From: Saprospiraceae bacterium
Lineage (GTDB): Bacteria > Bacteroidota > Bacteroidia > Chitinophagales > Saprospiraceae
DNA length: 64,000 bases
Direction: 5' to 3'
Assembly: GCA_016708265.1 (NCBI GenBank)
Contig: JADJGA010000003.1
Span: 682,001 to 746,000, forward strand
The notes below the pieces were generated by a model, which made no database searches, was not told the origin of the DNA, and saw nothing but the letters and a program-made list of their open reading frames with translations. The translations under genes and the position numbers were made by a program. Shown here one piece after another: positions 51,650 through 62,022 of this stretch (its first letter is position 1; every line of letters starts with the position of its first letter).

Positions 51650-53161
51650 ATGCAAACAATCCTTTCAGTCGATAAAATAAGGGACTGGGATAAATACACT
51701 ATTGAAAAAGAGCCTATAAGCTCAATCGATTTAATGGAGCGGGCGAGCAATGTATTTGTAAGATGGCTTATTGAGCCCCGGACACACTCAGATAACCAAA
51801 TACTCGTTATTGCTTCCAAAGGGAATAATGGCGGTGACGGACTGGCTGTAGCCAGATTGCTGATCGACAGGGCTTATGATGTTGATATATTGGTTGCCGA
51901 CATTCAAATTAACAGCACTCCTGATTTTGATACATATCTTAAGAGATTGACTGAAAAAAGGATAAAAATTGAATATATCCAGAAAAATGTCAAAATACCG
52001 TCATTTGAAAAATACAGCATCATCATAGATGCATTGTTCGGATCCGGACTTGAAAGACCGATAACAGGATATTGGGCTGATTTTGTGAAAGCGCTTAATA
52101 ATTCAGGAAAATCAATTTATTCAATAGATATACCATCAGGTATGTATGCCGACAAACCTGCAGATGGAGAAGTGGTCAAATGCGATCATTGTCTGAGTTT
52201 TGAAGCTCCTAAACTGGGCATGCTTGTTCCTGACAATGCTGAATTAATTAGGAACTGGGTATATAAGAGCATTGGCCTCCACAGCGAATACTTGAATTTG
52301 ATAGAATCTGATACATTTTATATAGAAAAAAATGACATTAAGCACAGAATCAGGCACAGAAACAGGTTTGACCACAAGGGAAATTTTGGTCATGCACTCA
52401 TTGCAGGGGGAAGCAAAGGTATGGCCGGAGCACCTGTACTTGCTGCCAGGGCATGTTTGAGGACAGGAGCAGGACTAGTATCTGCTCTCGTACCTGATAT
52501 TGGTTATGGCATAATTCAGACCGCAGCTCCTGAAATTATTGCTTTGTCAGGATTTGGTGATGAATTTCTGACAGCGGTACCTGAAGTAAACAGGTTTTCA
52601 TCTGTTGGTATTGGCCCCGGGATGGGAACAAATGAAATGACAGTAAGATTCGTTGAAGACTTTTTAAATACTGTTAAGGTACCTGTTGTAATAGATGCAG
52701 ATGCTCTGAATATAATTTCATTAAAAAAAGATCTCATCAGGAAAATTCCAAAAAAATCAATTTTGACTCCTCATCCCGGAGAGTTTTCCAGATTGTTCGG
52801 AGCAAGCCTCAATGGTTTTGAAAGATTGAAACTATTAAAGGAAAAAGCTAAAGAACTGGATCTGTACATCATACTCAAAGGCAGATATACTGCCATTGCA
52901 AGTCCGGAATCCATATTGTATTTCAACAGCAGTGGAAATGCAGGAATGGCTACTGCCGGCAGTGGTGATGTTCTGACCGGAATGATCACTTCTCTGCTTG
53001 CCCAGGGATATACCCCACTTGATTCATGCCTGATCGGAGTTTACTTACATGGCCTTGCCGGAGAAATTGGGACCAGCCATATGGGAATGAGCAGCCTTAT
53101 TGCAAGTGATATAATCGATAATATTGGAAATGCATACAAGAATCTGGTGGGAATGGTTTAA
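51650..53161 (+). CDS. nnr: Bifunctional NAD(P)H-hydrate epimerase / ADP-dependent dehydratase
   Basis: Repairs hydrated NAD(P)H. 503 residues, intact; the ATG follows the previous stop without a gap, so it is probably coupled. The N-terminal epimerase domain (about 1-215) has SKGNNGGDGLAVARLL (about 57-72) and DALFGSGLERPI. The C-terminal ribokinase-like dehydratase (about 235-500) has HKGNFGHALIAGGSKGMAGA, TPHPGEFSRLFG and ATAGSGDVLTGMITSLL. Complete domain pair. Confidence 0.93.
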   Translation: MQTILSVDKIRDWDKYTIEKEPISSIDLMERASNVFVRWLIEPRTHSDNQILVIASKGNNGGDGLAVARLLIDRAYDVDILVADIQINSTPDFDTYLKRLTEKRIKIEYIQKNVKIPSFEKYSIIIDALFGSGLERPITGYWADFVKALNNSGKSIYSIDIPSGMYADKPADGEVVKCDHCLSFEAPKLGMLVPDNAELIRNWVYKSIGLHSEYLNLIESDTFYIEKNDIKHRIRHRNRFDHKGNFGHALIAGGSKGMAGAPVLAARACLRTGAGLVSALVPDIGYGIIQTAAPEIIALSGFGDEFLTAVPEVNRFSSVGIGPGMGTNEMTVRFVEDFLNTVKVPVVIDADALNIISLKKDLIRKIPKKSILTPHPGEFSRLFGASLNGFERLKLLKEKAKELDLYIILKGRYTAIASPESILYFNSSGNAGMATAGSGDVLTGMITSLLAQGYTPLDSCLIGVYLHGLAGEIGTSHMGMSSLIASDIIDNIGNAYKNLVGMV

Positions 53162-53330
53162 TAGTGAAAAGTGAAGAATGAAAATTGAAGAATGAAAAGT
53201 GAAGAATGAAAAATGAAAAATGAAGAATGAAAAGTGAAAAATGAAAAGTACCGACTGCTGAATGAAGACTGCCAACTTAGGACTGAAGACTGCTGACTGA
53301 AGACTGCTGACTGATTAACTCACAACAGAC
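53162..53330. repeat. Simple-repeat spacer (GAAAAGTGAAGAAT and GACTGAAGACTGCT units)
   Basis: First a purine-rich run of GAAAARTGAAGAAT words (53162-53248), then GACTGCTGACTGAA words (53251-53315). Not a CRISPR: units abut without spacers. Common spacer type in Bacteroidota. Confidence 0.7.
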
Positions 53331-53370
53331 AACGGTACAAAAGTGAATAAATAAAAGACAAAAGTGAGGA

Positions 53371-54066
53371 ATGAAAAAAATAGTAGTACTTACAGGTGCA
53401 GGCATAAGTGCTGAAAGCGGAGTCCAAACATTCAGAGATGCCGGTGGGTTGTGGGAAGGTCATAATGTAATGGATGTAGCTTCACCTGAAGGGTGGGCAA
53501 AAAATAAACAATTGGTACTGGATTTCTATAATGCAAGAAGAAGACAACTCCTTACCGTCAAACCTAATGACGGACATATGGCATTGGTAGATCTTGAAAA
53601 GAAATATCATACTACCATAATCACACAAAATGTCGATGATCTGCATGAAAGAGCAGGCAGTAAAAATATTTTACATTTACACGGAGAATTACTCAAAGTG
53701 AGAAGCACAGGTGATGAAAACCTTATTTACAACTGGACAAAAGATTTAAATCTTGGTGATAAATGTGAATATGGATTCCAGTTGAGGCCGCATATTGTCT
53801 GGTTTGGAGAGTCCGTGCCAAAACTTGGAGTAGCAATAGAAGAAGTGATCGGTGCCGATATTATGATAATAATAGGAACTTCCATGCAGGTCTATCCTGC
53901 CGCGAGTCTTGTATCGTTTTTAATGCAGGGAAGACCAGTTTTTTATATAGATCCTAATCCTCACATTTCTTATGAACTTGAAAGATCTTCAAATCTGAAA
54001 GTAATCTCTGAACCTGCATCAAAAGGTGTCAGAATAATTGTAGATGAGCTGTTGGGAAATGAATAA
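53371..54066 (+). CDS. cobB: Sirtuin, NAD-dependent protein deacylase (class III type)
   Basis: Removes acyl groups from lysine using NAD. 231 residues. GAGISAESGVQTFRDAGGLWE (NAD site, written here from about 9), TQNVDDLHERAG, the catalytic His in HLHGE and GTSMQVYPAASL are all present. FYNARRR supplies the Tyr-x-x-Arg pair known to favour succinyl and malonyl groups. Only one Cys (DKCEY) is present in the region where many sirtuins have four zinc ligands, so it probably does not bind structural zinc. Flanked on both sides by simple repeats. Confidence 0.9.
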   Translation: MKKIVVLTGAGISAESGVQTFRDAGGLWEGHNVMDVASPEGWAKNKQLVLDFYNARRRQLLTVKPNDGHMALVDLEKKYHTTIITQNVDDLHERAGSKNILHLHGELLKVRSTGDENLIYNWTKDLNLGDKCEYGFQLRPHIVWFGESVPKLGVAIEEVIGADIMIIIGTSMQVYPAASLVSFLMQGRPVFYIDPNPHISYELERSSNLKVISEPASKGVRIIVDELLGNE

Positions 54067-54361
54067 GGTTTATAAAGTTTATGGAGTTTATAAGGTTTAT
54101 GAAGTTTATGCCAATAAAAAAATCAAAATCCTTTAATCTTTGAATCCTATGAATCAAAGTTCAGACAGTTTAGAGGGTTTAGAATTAGCAAATGTGAAAA
54201 TTAGCAAATTAGAATTAGCTCATTATCAAATTGGCACATTATCAAATTGGCACATTATCAAATTGGCACATTATCAAATTATCACATTGGCACATTGGCA
54301 CATTATCACATTAGCACATTTTCAAATTAGCTAATTATCAAATTATCACATTAGCAGATTA
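54067..54361. repeat. Simple-repeat spacer (GGTTTATRAAG and CATTATCAAATTGGCA units)
   Basis: Contains GTTTATGAAGTTTAT words (54067-54110), a repeat-arm remnant (see 54118-54168) and then about 150 bp of 8-nt words (ACATTATC, AAATTGGC, ACATTAGC). The 64-codon open frame at 54140-54334 simply reads through these repeats. Confidence 0.7.
54118..54168. repeat. Solitary arm of the TTGTCTGAAC palindromic repeat family
   Basis: GAATCAAAGTTCAGACAG (54151-54168) matches the right arm of the hsdS element at 17 of 18 positions and is preceded by AATC words at 8-9 nt spacing. No opposite arm nearby, so a remnant. Confidence 0.5.
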
Positions 54362-54967
54362 TCATCTCCCTGTCCAGGCATTCCCTTTCAGCCTGAATCT
54401 CCATGGTTTATCAATAAAATCCTGTGCATAAGGAATTCCTATACGCGGGCTGCTTATTATTTCCTTTTCAGTATAAATATTTTCTGTTCTATAAATCTGT
54501 ATCGGTGAATCCGGCATGTATAGCCTAACACCGTTTAATCCTCTGTTTATTCCCATTGCCTCAGTCCATTTTCCCGGACCATTAGTGAGATTATACGATA
54601 GAAAACCTGCGCGCCTTCTAATCATCATCAGTTCAATATTTTCTACTGGTTGAATTGCTCTGACCAGGATTGCATGTGCAGTACCTTCAGGTCCTGTTAC
54701 GACATTGAACAAATGATGAAATCCGTAAACAAGGTATATGTAGGATATCCCTCCGTCCTCAAACATTGTCCTGGTCCTTGACGTAAGTTTATTGTTGTAA
54801 GCATGACTTGCCTTATCTTCAGGTGCCTTGTAGGCTTCAGTTTCCACAATAATTCCTGATGTTTTTGCACCTTCAATATCTGAAACAATGAGTTTCCCAA
54901 TCAGATCCCTCGCAAGTGAAACAACATCTGATTTCAAGTAAAATTCTAATGGCAGGAGTTCCTTCAT
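54362..54967 (-). CDS. mpg: DNA-3-methyladenine glycosylase, AAG/Mpg type
   Basis: Excises alkylated purines. 201 residues, intact. Family motifs: ARDLIGKLIV, VETEAYKAPEDKASHAYNN (catalytic Glu within VETEAY), YIYLVYGFHHLFNVVT, AHAILVRAIQP, LTNGPGKWTEAMGI and PWRFRLKGNAW. Length normal. Its start is preceded by the secDF terminator, so it needs its own promoter, which I do not see clearly. Confidence 0.93.
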   Translation of the reverse strand: MKELLPLEFYLKSDVVSLARDLIGKLIVSDIEGAKTSGIIVETEAYKAPEDKASHAYNNKLTSRTRTMFEDGGISYIYLVYGFHHLFNVVTGPEGTAHAILVRAIQPVENIELMMIRRRAGFLSYNLTNGPGKWTEAMGINRGLNGVRLYMPDSPIQIYRTENIYTEKEIISSPRIGIPYAQDFIDKPWRFRLKGNAWTGR

Positions 54968-54978
54968 GATTTTTTGAA

Positions 54979-55016
54979 AAAAAAGCCCCAGATCATAAAT
55001 GAAATGAGGCTTTTCT
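54979..55016 (-). terminator. Intrinsic terminator of secDF
   Basis: Minus strand: AAAAGCCTCA, about 15-nt loop region, TGGGGCTTTTTTTT. The stem AAAAGCC/GGCTTTT is followed by a run of eight T. It ends 12 nt after the secDF stop. Confidence 0.75.
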
Positions 55017-55027
55017 AGTGATCTCTA

Positions 55028-58000
55028 CTAAAATACTATTTTTTGCTCTTGAAAAACTTGTTTTTTGACTGCCGGTTTCAAATCAGGAGAAAAATCTCTT
55101 GCTATCGGAGTTGCTACAAATATTGAGGAATATGTTCCAATAATAATTCCAAATGACATTGCAAAAGCAAAGCCTTTTATACTCGAACCACCAAAAAATA
55201 ATACAACTACAATAGTAAACAATGTGACCAATGATGTAACTGTTGTCCGGCTAAAAGTTGAATTAATAGCCGAATTTAAAATTTCATCAACGGGCTTATC
55301 CCTGTACAATAAAAGATTTTCCCTGATTCTGTCATACACGATTACAGTATCATTGATGGAATAACCAATCAGGGTAAGAATAGAAGCAATGACTGCCTGA
55401 TCGATCTCCAGAGAAAAGGTAAAACTCCGCGCAACAGAGAAAACATGCCAAGGGTGATAAAGGCATCATGAAATAATGAAACAACACCACCGAGACTATA
55501 TTGCCATTTTGAAAACCTTAAAAGAATATAAATAAAAATAGCCAGTAGTGCCAAAATTCCTGCTAAAAAAGCACTTTTGTGATATCATCTGCAATGGATG
55601 CCCCAACTTTAGTTGAACTTGTAATATGAATCTCATCCTTAGTATACTCCTTGAGAAACTTCTCCTTATTCATTTCTGGGTAAATCTTACTCAAGCCTTC
55701 AAATAACTTACTGGTAACTTTATCCGCAGCATTTTCACTATTATCACTTATATTATATGAAGTCACCACATTTAATGTATTTTCAACATCGACTGCTTTA
55801 ACAATAGGAGATCCACCAAAGGCTTCTCCTAAAACTTTCCTTACTTCCTTAACATCAACATTTTTTTGCCCGGTAAATTCAATATTATATGAATAACCTC
55901 CCTTAAAATCAACACCCAGCTCAAATCCTCTTGTTAACATAGAAATTAAACTTACAAGTATTAATGTACCTGATATTATATATGCAATCTTTCTCTTTCC
56001 AATCCAGTCAAAATTCAAATGTGCCAGAGAATGTTTAGTCAGAGGTATCCAGAAACTGACTGTTTTATTCTTTGTTTTCACCCACCAGTCAAACATCATT
56101 TTACTGATTAATACTGACGTAAACAATGATAATAAAATACCAACAATAAGCACTATAGCAAAACCCTTGATAGGACCAAGCCCAAAATAAGCGAGAACAA
56201 TACCTATCAGAAGAGTTGTTACCTGACCATCTATGATGGCACTATAAGAATGTTTATAACCATTTTCTATTGACTCCCACAATGTTCTCCCTGCTCTTAA
56301 TTCTTCCCTGACACGTTCATTAATAATAACATTCGCATCAATAGCCATACCCATGGTCAAAGCGATACCCGCAAAGCCCGGTAATGTTAAAACCGTACCT
56401 ATTGATGCTAATACTCCAAAAATGAAGAACACATTTAGCAACAGAGCTAATATAGCTATTATACCTGAACTACCATAATAGAAGACCATGAAAATCAATA
56501 CCAAAGCAAAACCAATTAACAATGAATTGATACTTTTTGCAATATTATCAGCACCCAGGGACGGACCTACTGTTGATTCCTGTATTATCTGCGGTTTTGC
56601 AGGTAATTTTCCAATTTCGAGTATTCTTGCAAAGTCATTGGCTTCCTGCATGGTATAACCACCCGTAATAGATGAATTTCCATCAAGAATCGGGACCCTT
56701 ACACTTGGAGCCGATACAACCTCTTCATCAAGAACAATAGCTATCTGCCTGTTTTTATCATTAGAAGCTATAGTTGTCATTTCTCCCCATTTCTTGGCAC
56801 CCTTTTGATCCATCGCTAGTGTAACTTCAACCTCAGCACCTGAACTCTGATCCAAACTGGCATTTGATCTTACTACCCTGTCACCTTCAAGTGGAGCTTT
56901 ATCAGTTCCTGATTCTTTCTTAAGTATATACAGCTCATAAATAGAAGTGAATTTACCACTTTCAGTATCCTTTGTAGGTTTCATTGACCAACGGAAAAAC
57001 AGATCTTTAGGGAATAAAGACTTAATATCTGGTCTTTCGAGCATTTCAGTAATCGCACTTCTTTTATTTACATCGGCAAAACCACAAATAGGAGTATCTC
57101 CTCCCTGAGCAGCATTGACACTTATCTGTAGTTTTGACAACAGAGGCCCAAGATCTCCCTGGACATTTTTCTTTTCAACAAGTTTCATTGTTGAATCAAC
57201 CTTATTGCCCAAACTGTCCATCACCGGTGTGAAAACGGTATCATACTGCACTGAATCTTTTTTAACTTCAGTTTGTGTGAGGTCCATTTCTGCTTTCAAT
57301 TTTCTGTCAGCAAGCATAAATGCATCGTAAATTCCCGGATCACTCATCCTGTAAACATTCCAGAATTCAAGTTTTGCACTCGCCTGAAGAAATTTCCTTG
57401 CTCTTTCGGGATTATCGATTCCTGGCAATTCAACAAGTATGAGATTCCTGTTTTCATCAAGTGAAATATTGGGTTGAACAACTCCAAGCTTATCGATCCT
57501 CTGCTTAAGCATATTGAAAGTCAACTTTACTGTTTCATTACTTTTTCCCTTATGTATCTTATAACTTCATCATCCGAAGTGTTGAAATTCAGAGTATTCC
57601 TCAATGCAGGATTATTGATAAATACTTTTGCAAGCTTATCTCCTTCTGATACTTTATTCCATTCATCCTGGAATAAAGTAACAAAATCTTCCTGAGAATT
57701 TGTAAGTGCTTTCTCTGCATTGTCAAGAGCCTTTCTGAATTTAGCGTCTTTATTGTCATTTGATAATGATGAAACGAAATCTTTAAGATTTACCTGCAGG
57801 ATAACACTCATACCCCCTTTTAAGTCAAGTCCCAGAGCCAGCTGAGATTTCTTCAGATCATTATAAGTATAATCTGCCAGTAAAGGAATTTTAAAAATCA
57901 CTTCACTTGACATTGAATCAAGATATTTGATCCTGGCATCCTTCCGTACCTGATAAAGATCTGAACCTTTCGGAGCCTTATCGACAAAGGATTGTGCATA

Positions 58001-58111
58001 TTTATCTGCGGCTTTTTCAACTTTCCATGTAGGATAAAGATAAAGGTATTGAAGTGAAACAACAAATACTAACAATACCAGAAACAACTTTACTAAACCT
58101 TTTAATTGCAT
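55028..58111 (-). CDS. secDF: Fused protein translocase subunit SecDF (three frameshifts)
   Basis: Proton-driven partner of SecYEG that pulls proteins across the inner membrane. Pieces 57527-58111, 55563-57524, 55369-55554 and 55028-55339, about 1,027 residues. SecD part: ALGLDLKGGMSVILQV, the large periplasmic domain, then DANVIINERVREELRAG. SecF part: LGVDFKGGYSYNIEF, and SINDTVIVYDRIRENL near the end. The breaks lie near 57545 (in GGGAAAAAG), 55560 and 55420; each joins smoothly when one base is restored. An essential-type gene, hence sequencing error is favoured. Confidence 0.92.
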
Positions 58112-58259
58112 TTTAATATAATTTAAAATTAGATTGTTTTCAAAAATGGGGCGAATATAGCAATTTTCACTTTCTTAAAATAATTTTGTCAATAACTTAT
58201 TTCAATTTTATGTAGTTATTGCGGTTTTTTTAAAAAAAATGGCTGATTTTCTATATAAA

Positions 58260-59012
58260 TCAGAAAGCATTGATTATTTCATAAAAAGAATCAAAGTCAA
58301 GTGAAGCTCCACCAACAAGTCCACCATCCACATCTTCCTGTCCAAAGATTTCCCTTGCATTTGAAGGCTTGACACTTCCTCCGTACAGTATTGATGTTTC
58401 CTTTGCTACAAATTGTCCAAAGGTCTCATTCAGATAGCTTCTTATCATTTTATGCATTTCCTGAGCCTGTTCCGGAGTTGCAGTTTCTCCTGTACCTATA
58501 GCCCAGATTGGCTCGTAAGCTATCACGATATTTTTCATATCATCACCACTCAATTCAGATATGCTGATTTTAAGCTGTTCTTTTACATATTGCTCATGGT
58601 TTCCGGCTTTTCTGATCAGCAGTGGTTCTCCCACGCAAAATATCACTTTCAATCCGTTATCAAGAGCAGCACGTACCTTTAACTTAAGAAGCTCAGGAGA
58701 TTCATTATAATACTCTCTTCTTTCAGAGTGTCCCAGAATAACAAAGGGAATTTCCATTGATTTAAGCATCACAGGAGAAACTTCACCGGTGTATGCCCCT
58801 TCATTTTTATCGTGCGCATTCTGAGCAGAAATAAATATTCTTTTATTTGCAGCTGTTATGACAGCAACACTTTTAAGGTAAACAAATGGCACTCCAAGAA
58901 TTACAGTTACATCCTGTGGGATTTCAGAGTTTGCAAATGATGTTGCAAGGTCAATTGCTTCTTCAAAATCTTTGTACATTTTCCAGTTTCCTGCTGCTAT
59001 TTTTTTTCTCAT
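58260..59012 (-). CDS. tpiA: Triosephosphate isomerase
   Basis: Interconverts dihydroxyacetone phosphate and glyceraldehyde 3-phosphate. 250 residues, intact TIM barrel. AGNWKMYKD at the start with the phosphate-site Asn and Lys, ILGHSERREYY with the catalytic His, AYEPIWAIGTGETATPEQAQE with the catalytic Glu and the flexible loop, and LYGGSVKPSNA for phosphate binding. Separated from secDF by about 148 bp. Confidence 0.96.
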   Translation of the reverse strand: MRKKIAAGNWKMYKDFEEAIDLATSFANSEIPQDVTVILGVPFVYLKSVAVITAANKRIFISAQNAHDKNEGAYTGEVSPVMLKSMEIPFVILGHSERREYYNESPELLKLKVRAALDNGLKVIFCVGEPLLIRKAGNHEQYVKEQLKISISELSGDDMKNIVIAYEPIWAIGTGETATPEQAQEMHKMIRSYLNETFGQFVAKETSILYGGSVKPSNAREIFGQEDVDGGLVGGASLDFDSFYEIINAF

Positions 59013-59066
59013 TTTTATTAAATATTAATTGTAAATTATTAACTTTTTATTTTTAATTTTTAGTTT

Positions 59067-61037
59067 TTAACTTTTCACTTTTCCGGCAAAGTCTATAAAG
59101 AATGAAAGTGACTGAGGATTTCTGATAGAATCCCTTTTTAAAATATTGTCAATATTCATTCCAAGCAAAATCTTTTTAACCGGCTCTTCCATTTTTTTTC
59201 CGCTCAATGTATAGGGAATATCATGAACCTGGATTATTTCATCGGGAATATGCCGGGGACTGTATTCAGATCTCAGTTTCATCTTTATGCTTGTTACAAT
59301 CTGATCTGTCAAGGAGAATCCTTCTTTCATAACTACGAACAGAGGCATAAAGTGATCTCCGTTTTTCAATTCAAGATTGACGATAAGGCAATCCCTCACT
59401 TCATCTATCATATCAACAGCGCGGTAGATTTCTGCTGTTCCGATCCTGATACCCTGTCTGTTCAATGTAGCATCAGATCTTCCGAGAATAGTGAGTCCTT
59501 TTGATTCACTGCTGATCTCTATCCAGTCTCCATGTCTCCAGATATAGGGAAAATGACTGAAATAGCTTTTGATATATCGTTCATTGTTCCTGTCATTCCA
59601 GAAATAAATTGGCATGCTTGGCATTGGTTTAGTTATGACCATTTCTCCTACTTCATCATAAACTTCATTGCCTTCATTGTCAAACGAGTAAACTGAGGCT
59701 CCAAGGGCCCTGCACTGTATTTCACCTTTCAGAACATCTAGAAGAGGATTACCACCTACAAACGCAGTACAAACATCCGTACCTCCGGACATTGAAACAA
59801 GCCAGATATCACTTTTCACATTATTATATACCCATTTAAATCCTTCAGGTGGAAGTGGTGAACCGGTACTGCTCAAAGATCTCAGCGATGAAAGATTGAA
59901 TTTTTCTTTGGGATTAATACCGGCTTTCATACAAGCAGTGATAAATGGAGCACTTGTTCCAAAATGATTGATTTGAGCCTTTTCGGCAAATGACCAGACC
60001 ACATCAATATCAGGATAAGCAGGACTGCCGTCATAAATTACTATGGTGGCTCCAGCAAGGAATGATGCCTGAACAAAATTCCACATCATCCATCCGGTAG
60101 TTGAAAACCAGAAAAATCTTTCCCCGGGCTTTACATCATTATGAAATGTAAGGTATTTCAGGTGTTCGATCAGACATCCACCAACACTGTGGGTAATAGC
60201 TTTTGGTAGGCCGGTAGTGCCTGATGAATATAAAACCCAGATAGGATGATTAAAAGGCACCATTTCAAATTCAAGGTCAGCATCCTTATTGCTAATACAG
60301 TCTTCAAAATCCGTATAGTTCCCGATATTTTCTATCTTCCCATTTTTATCGAGATATTTAAAAATGATCAGTTCTTCAACACCGGGCAAATTTTCCAGTA
60401 TTGCGGCAACGGTTTCCGTTTTATCAAATGCCTTTCCATTATAATGATAACCATCAACAGCTATTAAAACCTTAGGATTGATCTGAGCAAACCTGCTGAC
60501 AATGCTGTCGACTCCAAAATCGGGTGAAGCACTTGACCATACTGCTCCAACACTGTTAACAGCAAGGAATGCGATCGTTGCCTCAGGGATATTTGGCATA
60601 AATGCAACTACAGTTTCTCCTGGTTTGACACCCACTGATCTGAGATGGGATGCAAAAGAGGCTACTTTACTCTTCAATTCTTTCCAGCTTATCTCAGTGT
60701 AATTGCCTTGTTCATTTGCAAATATCAAAGCCGGGTGATCAGTAGTGGCATTCCTGAATATATGCTGTGCATAACTAAGTCTGATCCCTTCAAACCATTT
60801 CATTTGCCACATAAATGATCCTGTGATGACAGAATCGAAAGTACCTTCATAATTTACATTAAAATACTCAAGTATTGTAAGCCAGAAGTCCTGAAATTTA
60901 ATGGTTGACCAGTTCCACAATTCATCATAATCCCTGAATACAAGCTTTTTTTCTTTTGCAAGCCAATTGATATAATGGCTTAACCCTGAGTTTGACTTAA
61001 AATCATCGGAGGGTTGCCAGAGTATATCTTTCTTCAT
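59067..61037 (-). CDS. aacS: Acetoacetate-CoA ligase
   Basis: Activates acetoacetate to acetoacetyl-CoA with ATP. 656 residues, intact, adenylate-forming family. N-terminal ACS-type segment (HYINWLAKEKKL, FDSVITGSFMWQMKWFEG), ASPDFGVDSIVSRFAQINPK (typical of acetoacetyl-CoA synthetases), the P-loop LYSSGTTGLPKAI (about 272-284), then GRSDATLNRQGIRIGTAEIY and the C-terminal lysine in LSGKKMEEPVKK. Between tpiA and ndk on the same strand. Confidence 0.92.
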   Translation of the reverse strand: MKKDILWQPSDDFKSNSGLSHYINWLAKEKKLVFRDYDELWNWSTIKFQDFWLTILEYFNVNYEGTFDSVITGSFMWQMKWFEGIRLSYAQHIFRNATTDHPALIFANEQGNYTEISWKELKSKVASFASHLRSVGVKPGETVVAFMPNIPEATIAFLAVNSVGAVWSSASPDFGVDSIVSRFAQINPKVLIAVDGYHYNGKAFDKTETVAAILENLPGVEELIIFKYLDKNGKIENIGNYTDFEDCISNKDADLEFEMVPFNHPIWVLYSSGTTGLPKAITHSVGGCLIEHLKYLTFHNDVKPGERFFWFSTTGWMMWNFVQASFLAGATIVIYDGSPAYPDIDVVWSFAEKAQINHFGTSAPFITACMKAGINPKEKFNLSSLRSLSSTGSPLPPEGFKWVYNNVKSDIWLVSMSGGTDVCTAFVGGNPLLDVLKGEIQCRALGASVYSFDNEGNEVYDEVGEMVITKPMPSMPIYFWNDRNNERYIKSYFSHFPYIWRHGDWIEISSESKGLTILGRSDATLNRQGIRIGTAEIYRAVDMIDEVRDCLIVNLELKNGDHFMPLFVVMKEGFSLTDQIVTSIKMKLRSEYSPRHIPDEIIQVHDIPYTLSGKKMEEPVKKILLGMNIDNILKRDSIRNPQSLSFFIDFAGKVKS

Positions 61038-61071
61038 ACAGGGGGATTAATAAAAGTTGCTGACTGAAATA

Positions 61072-61490
61072 CTAAAACATTTCTGTCTGAGAAAAATGGA
61101 ATGAACCTTCGATAAGTGCATTTTCATCGGAATCTGCTCCATGAACAGCATTTTCTCCGATGCTTTTAGCAAATAATGCCCTGATTGTTCCCGGTTCTGC
61201 TTTGGAAGGGTCAGTTGCCCCAATCAGTTTTCTGAAATCTTCAACTGCGTTTTCCTTTTCAAGTATAGCTGCTACAATCGGTCCTGATGACATGAATTCT
61301 ACCAGCTCGGCATAAAACGGCCTTTCTTTATGGACAGCATAAAACCTGCCAGCCATTTCAGCTGATAATTTGGTATATTTCATCGCAACTATTCTGAATC
61401 CACCTTCATTCATTTTATGAAGTATAGCTCCAATATTCCTGCTTTCACAGCATCAGGCTTGATCATTGTAAATGTTCTGTTTCCTTTCAT
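61072..61490 (-). CDS. ndk: Nucleoside-diphosphate kinase (one frameshift)
   Basis: Balances NTP pools by phosphate transfer through a His. Start MKGNRTFTMIKPDAVK at 61490. The first frame ends at 61410 and the second (61072-61413) continues. Adding one base near 61438 gives KAGNIGAILHKMNEGGF. About 139 residues. HKERPFY, GATDPSKAEPGTIRA and the active-site His in GENAVHGADS are present. A TATCTTTGC -7 element lies at 61530-61538. Confidence 0.92.
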
Positions 61491-61529
61491 TATATTCTGT
61501 ATTAATTTACTAATTTTTATTAAAAGGTC

Positions 61530-61538
61530 GCAAAGATA
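61530..61538 (-). promoter_or_regulatory. Possible -7 element of the ndk promoter
   Basis: TATCTTTGC on the minus strand, 40 nt before the ndk ATG. No clear -33 TTTG at 18-19 nt. Confidence 0.45.
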
Positions 61539-62022
61539 CACACCAAATTTAAAAAAAGTAATATATGAGCCTGATTTAAGGATAAAATCAGTTTCCATCA
61601 TTATTTTTTACAACCTGAGCACCAATTCATCTTTGTATTGTCCTGACCAAAAGTGACAATTCCTGTATATCTCTTTTATTATTATTGAAACGGTGCTATC
61701 AATTCTCTTTCGAAATTTAACTCGTGCCATAACAATGAAAAGACTAAGGAAATGGTGTTTTATGGAGCGCAGGTTGTAAAAGTGAAAAACTAAAAGTGAA
61801 AAGTGAAAAAGTGATAAATTTGAATATTAAATGAAATATGAACATACAATAAAAAAATAGTCCGGTAAAAACAGTGATCAAAATTTAATTTTCAAATTGA
61901 ATACTACTGAATACCGGACTATTTTGTATATATATCTATTTTTGTACGGATTCAAATGAACTTTTCCGGAATCAAGATAAATAAATTTGCTAATTTTCTC
62001 ATTAACTAATCAGTCAATTAAC
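61539..62022. other. Gene-free spacer upstream of ndk
   Basis: No gene recognised. It holds a short GAAAAGTGAAAAAGTG run (61780-61815) and the terminator at 61854-61925. Confidence 0.5.
61854..61925 (-). terminator. Long-loop hairpin terminator
   Basis: Perfect 14-bp stem (AAAATAGTCCGGTA with TACCGGACTATTTT) around a 44-nt loop. On the minus strand it is followed by a T-run (ATTTTTTTATTG). It lies about 100 nt past the stop of the 179-residue membrane protein at 62023. Confidence 0.68.

Noticed and set aside
53162..53330. Repeat block after nnr as a CRISPR or coding region
   Set aside because: Low-complexity words of varying length without spacers. The 76-codon minus frame over it is only repeated Phe, His and Ser.
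54140..54334. 64-codon plus-strand open frame
   Set aside because: Reads through ACATTATC/AAATTGGC simple repeats, giving a HYQI/LAHW-type repeat, with no sign of selection as protein.
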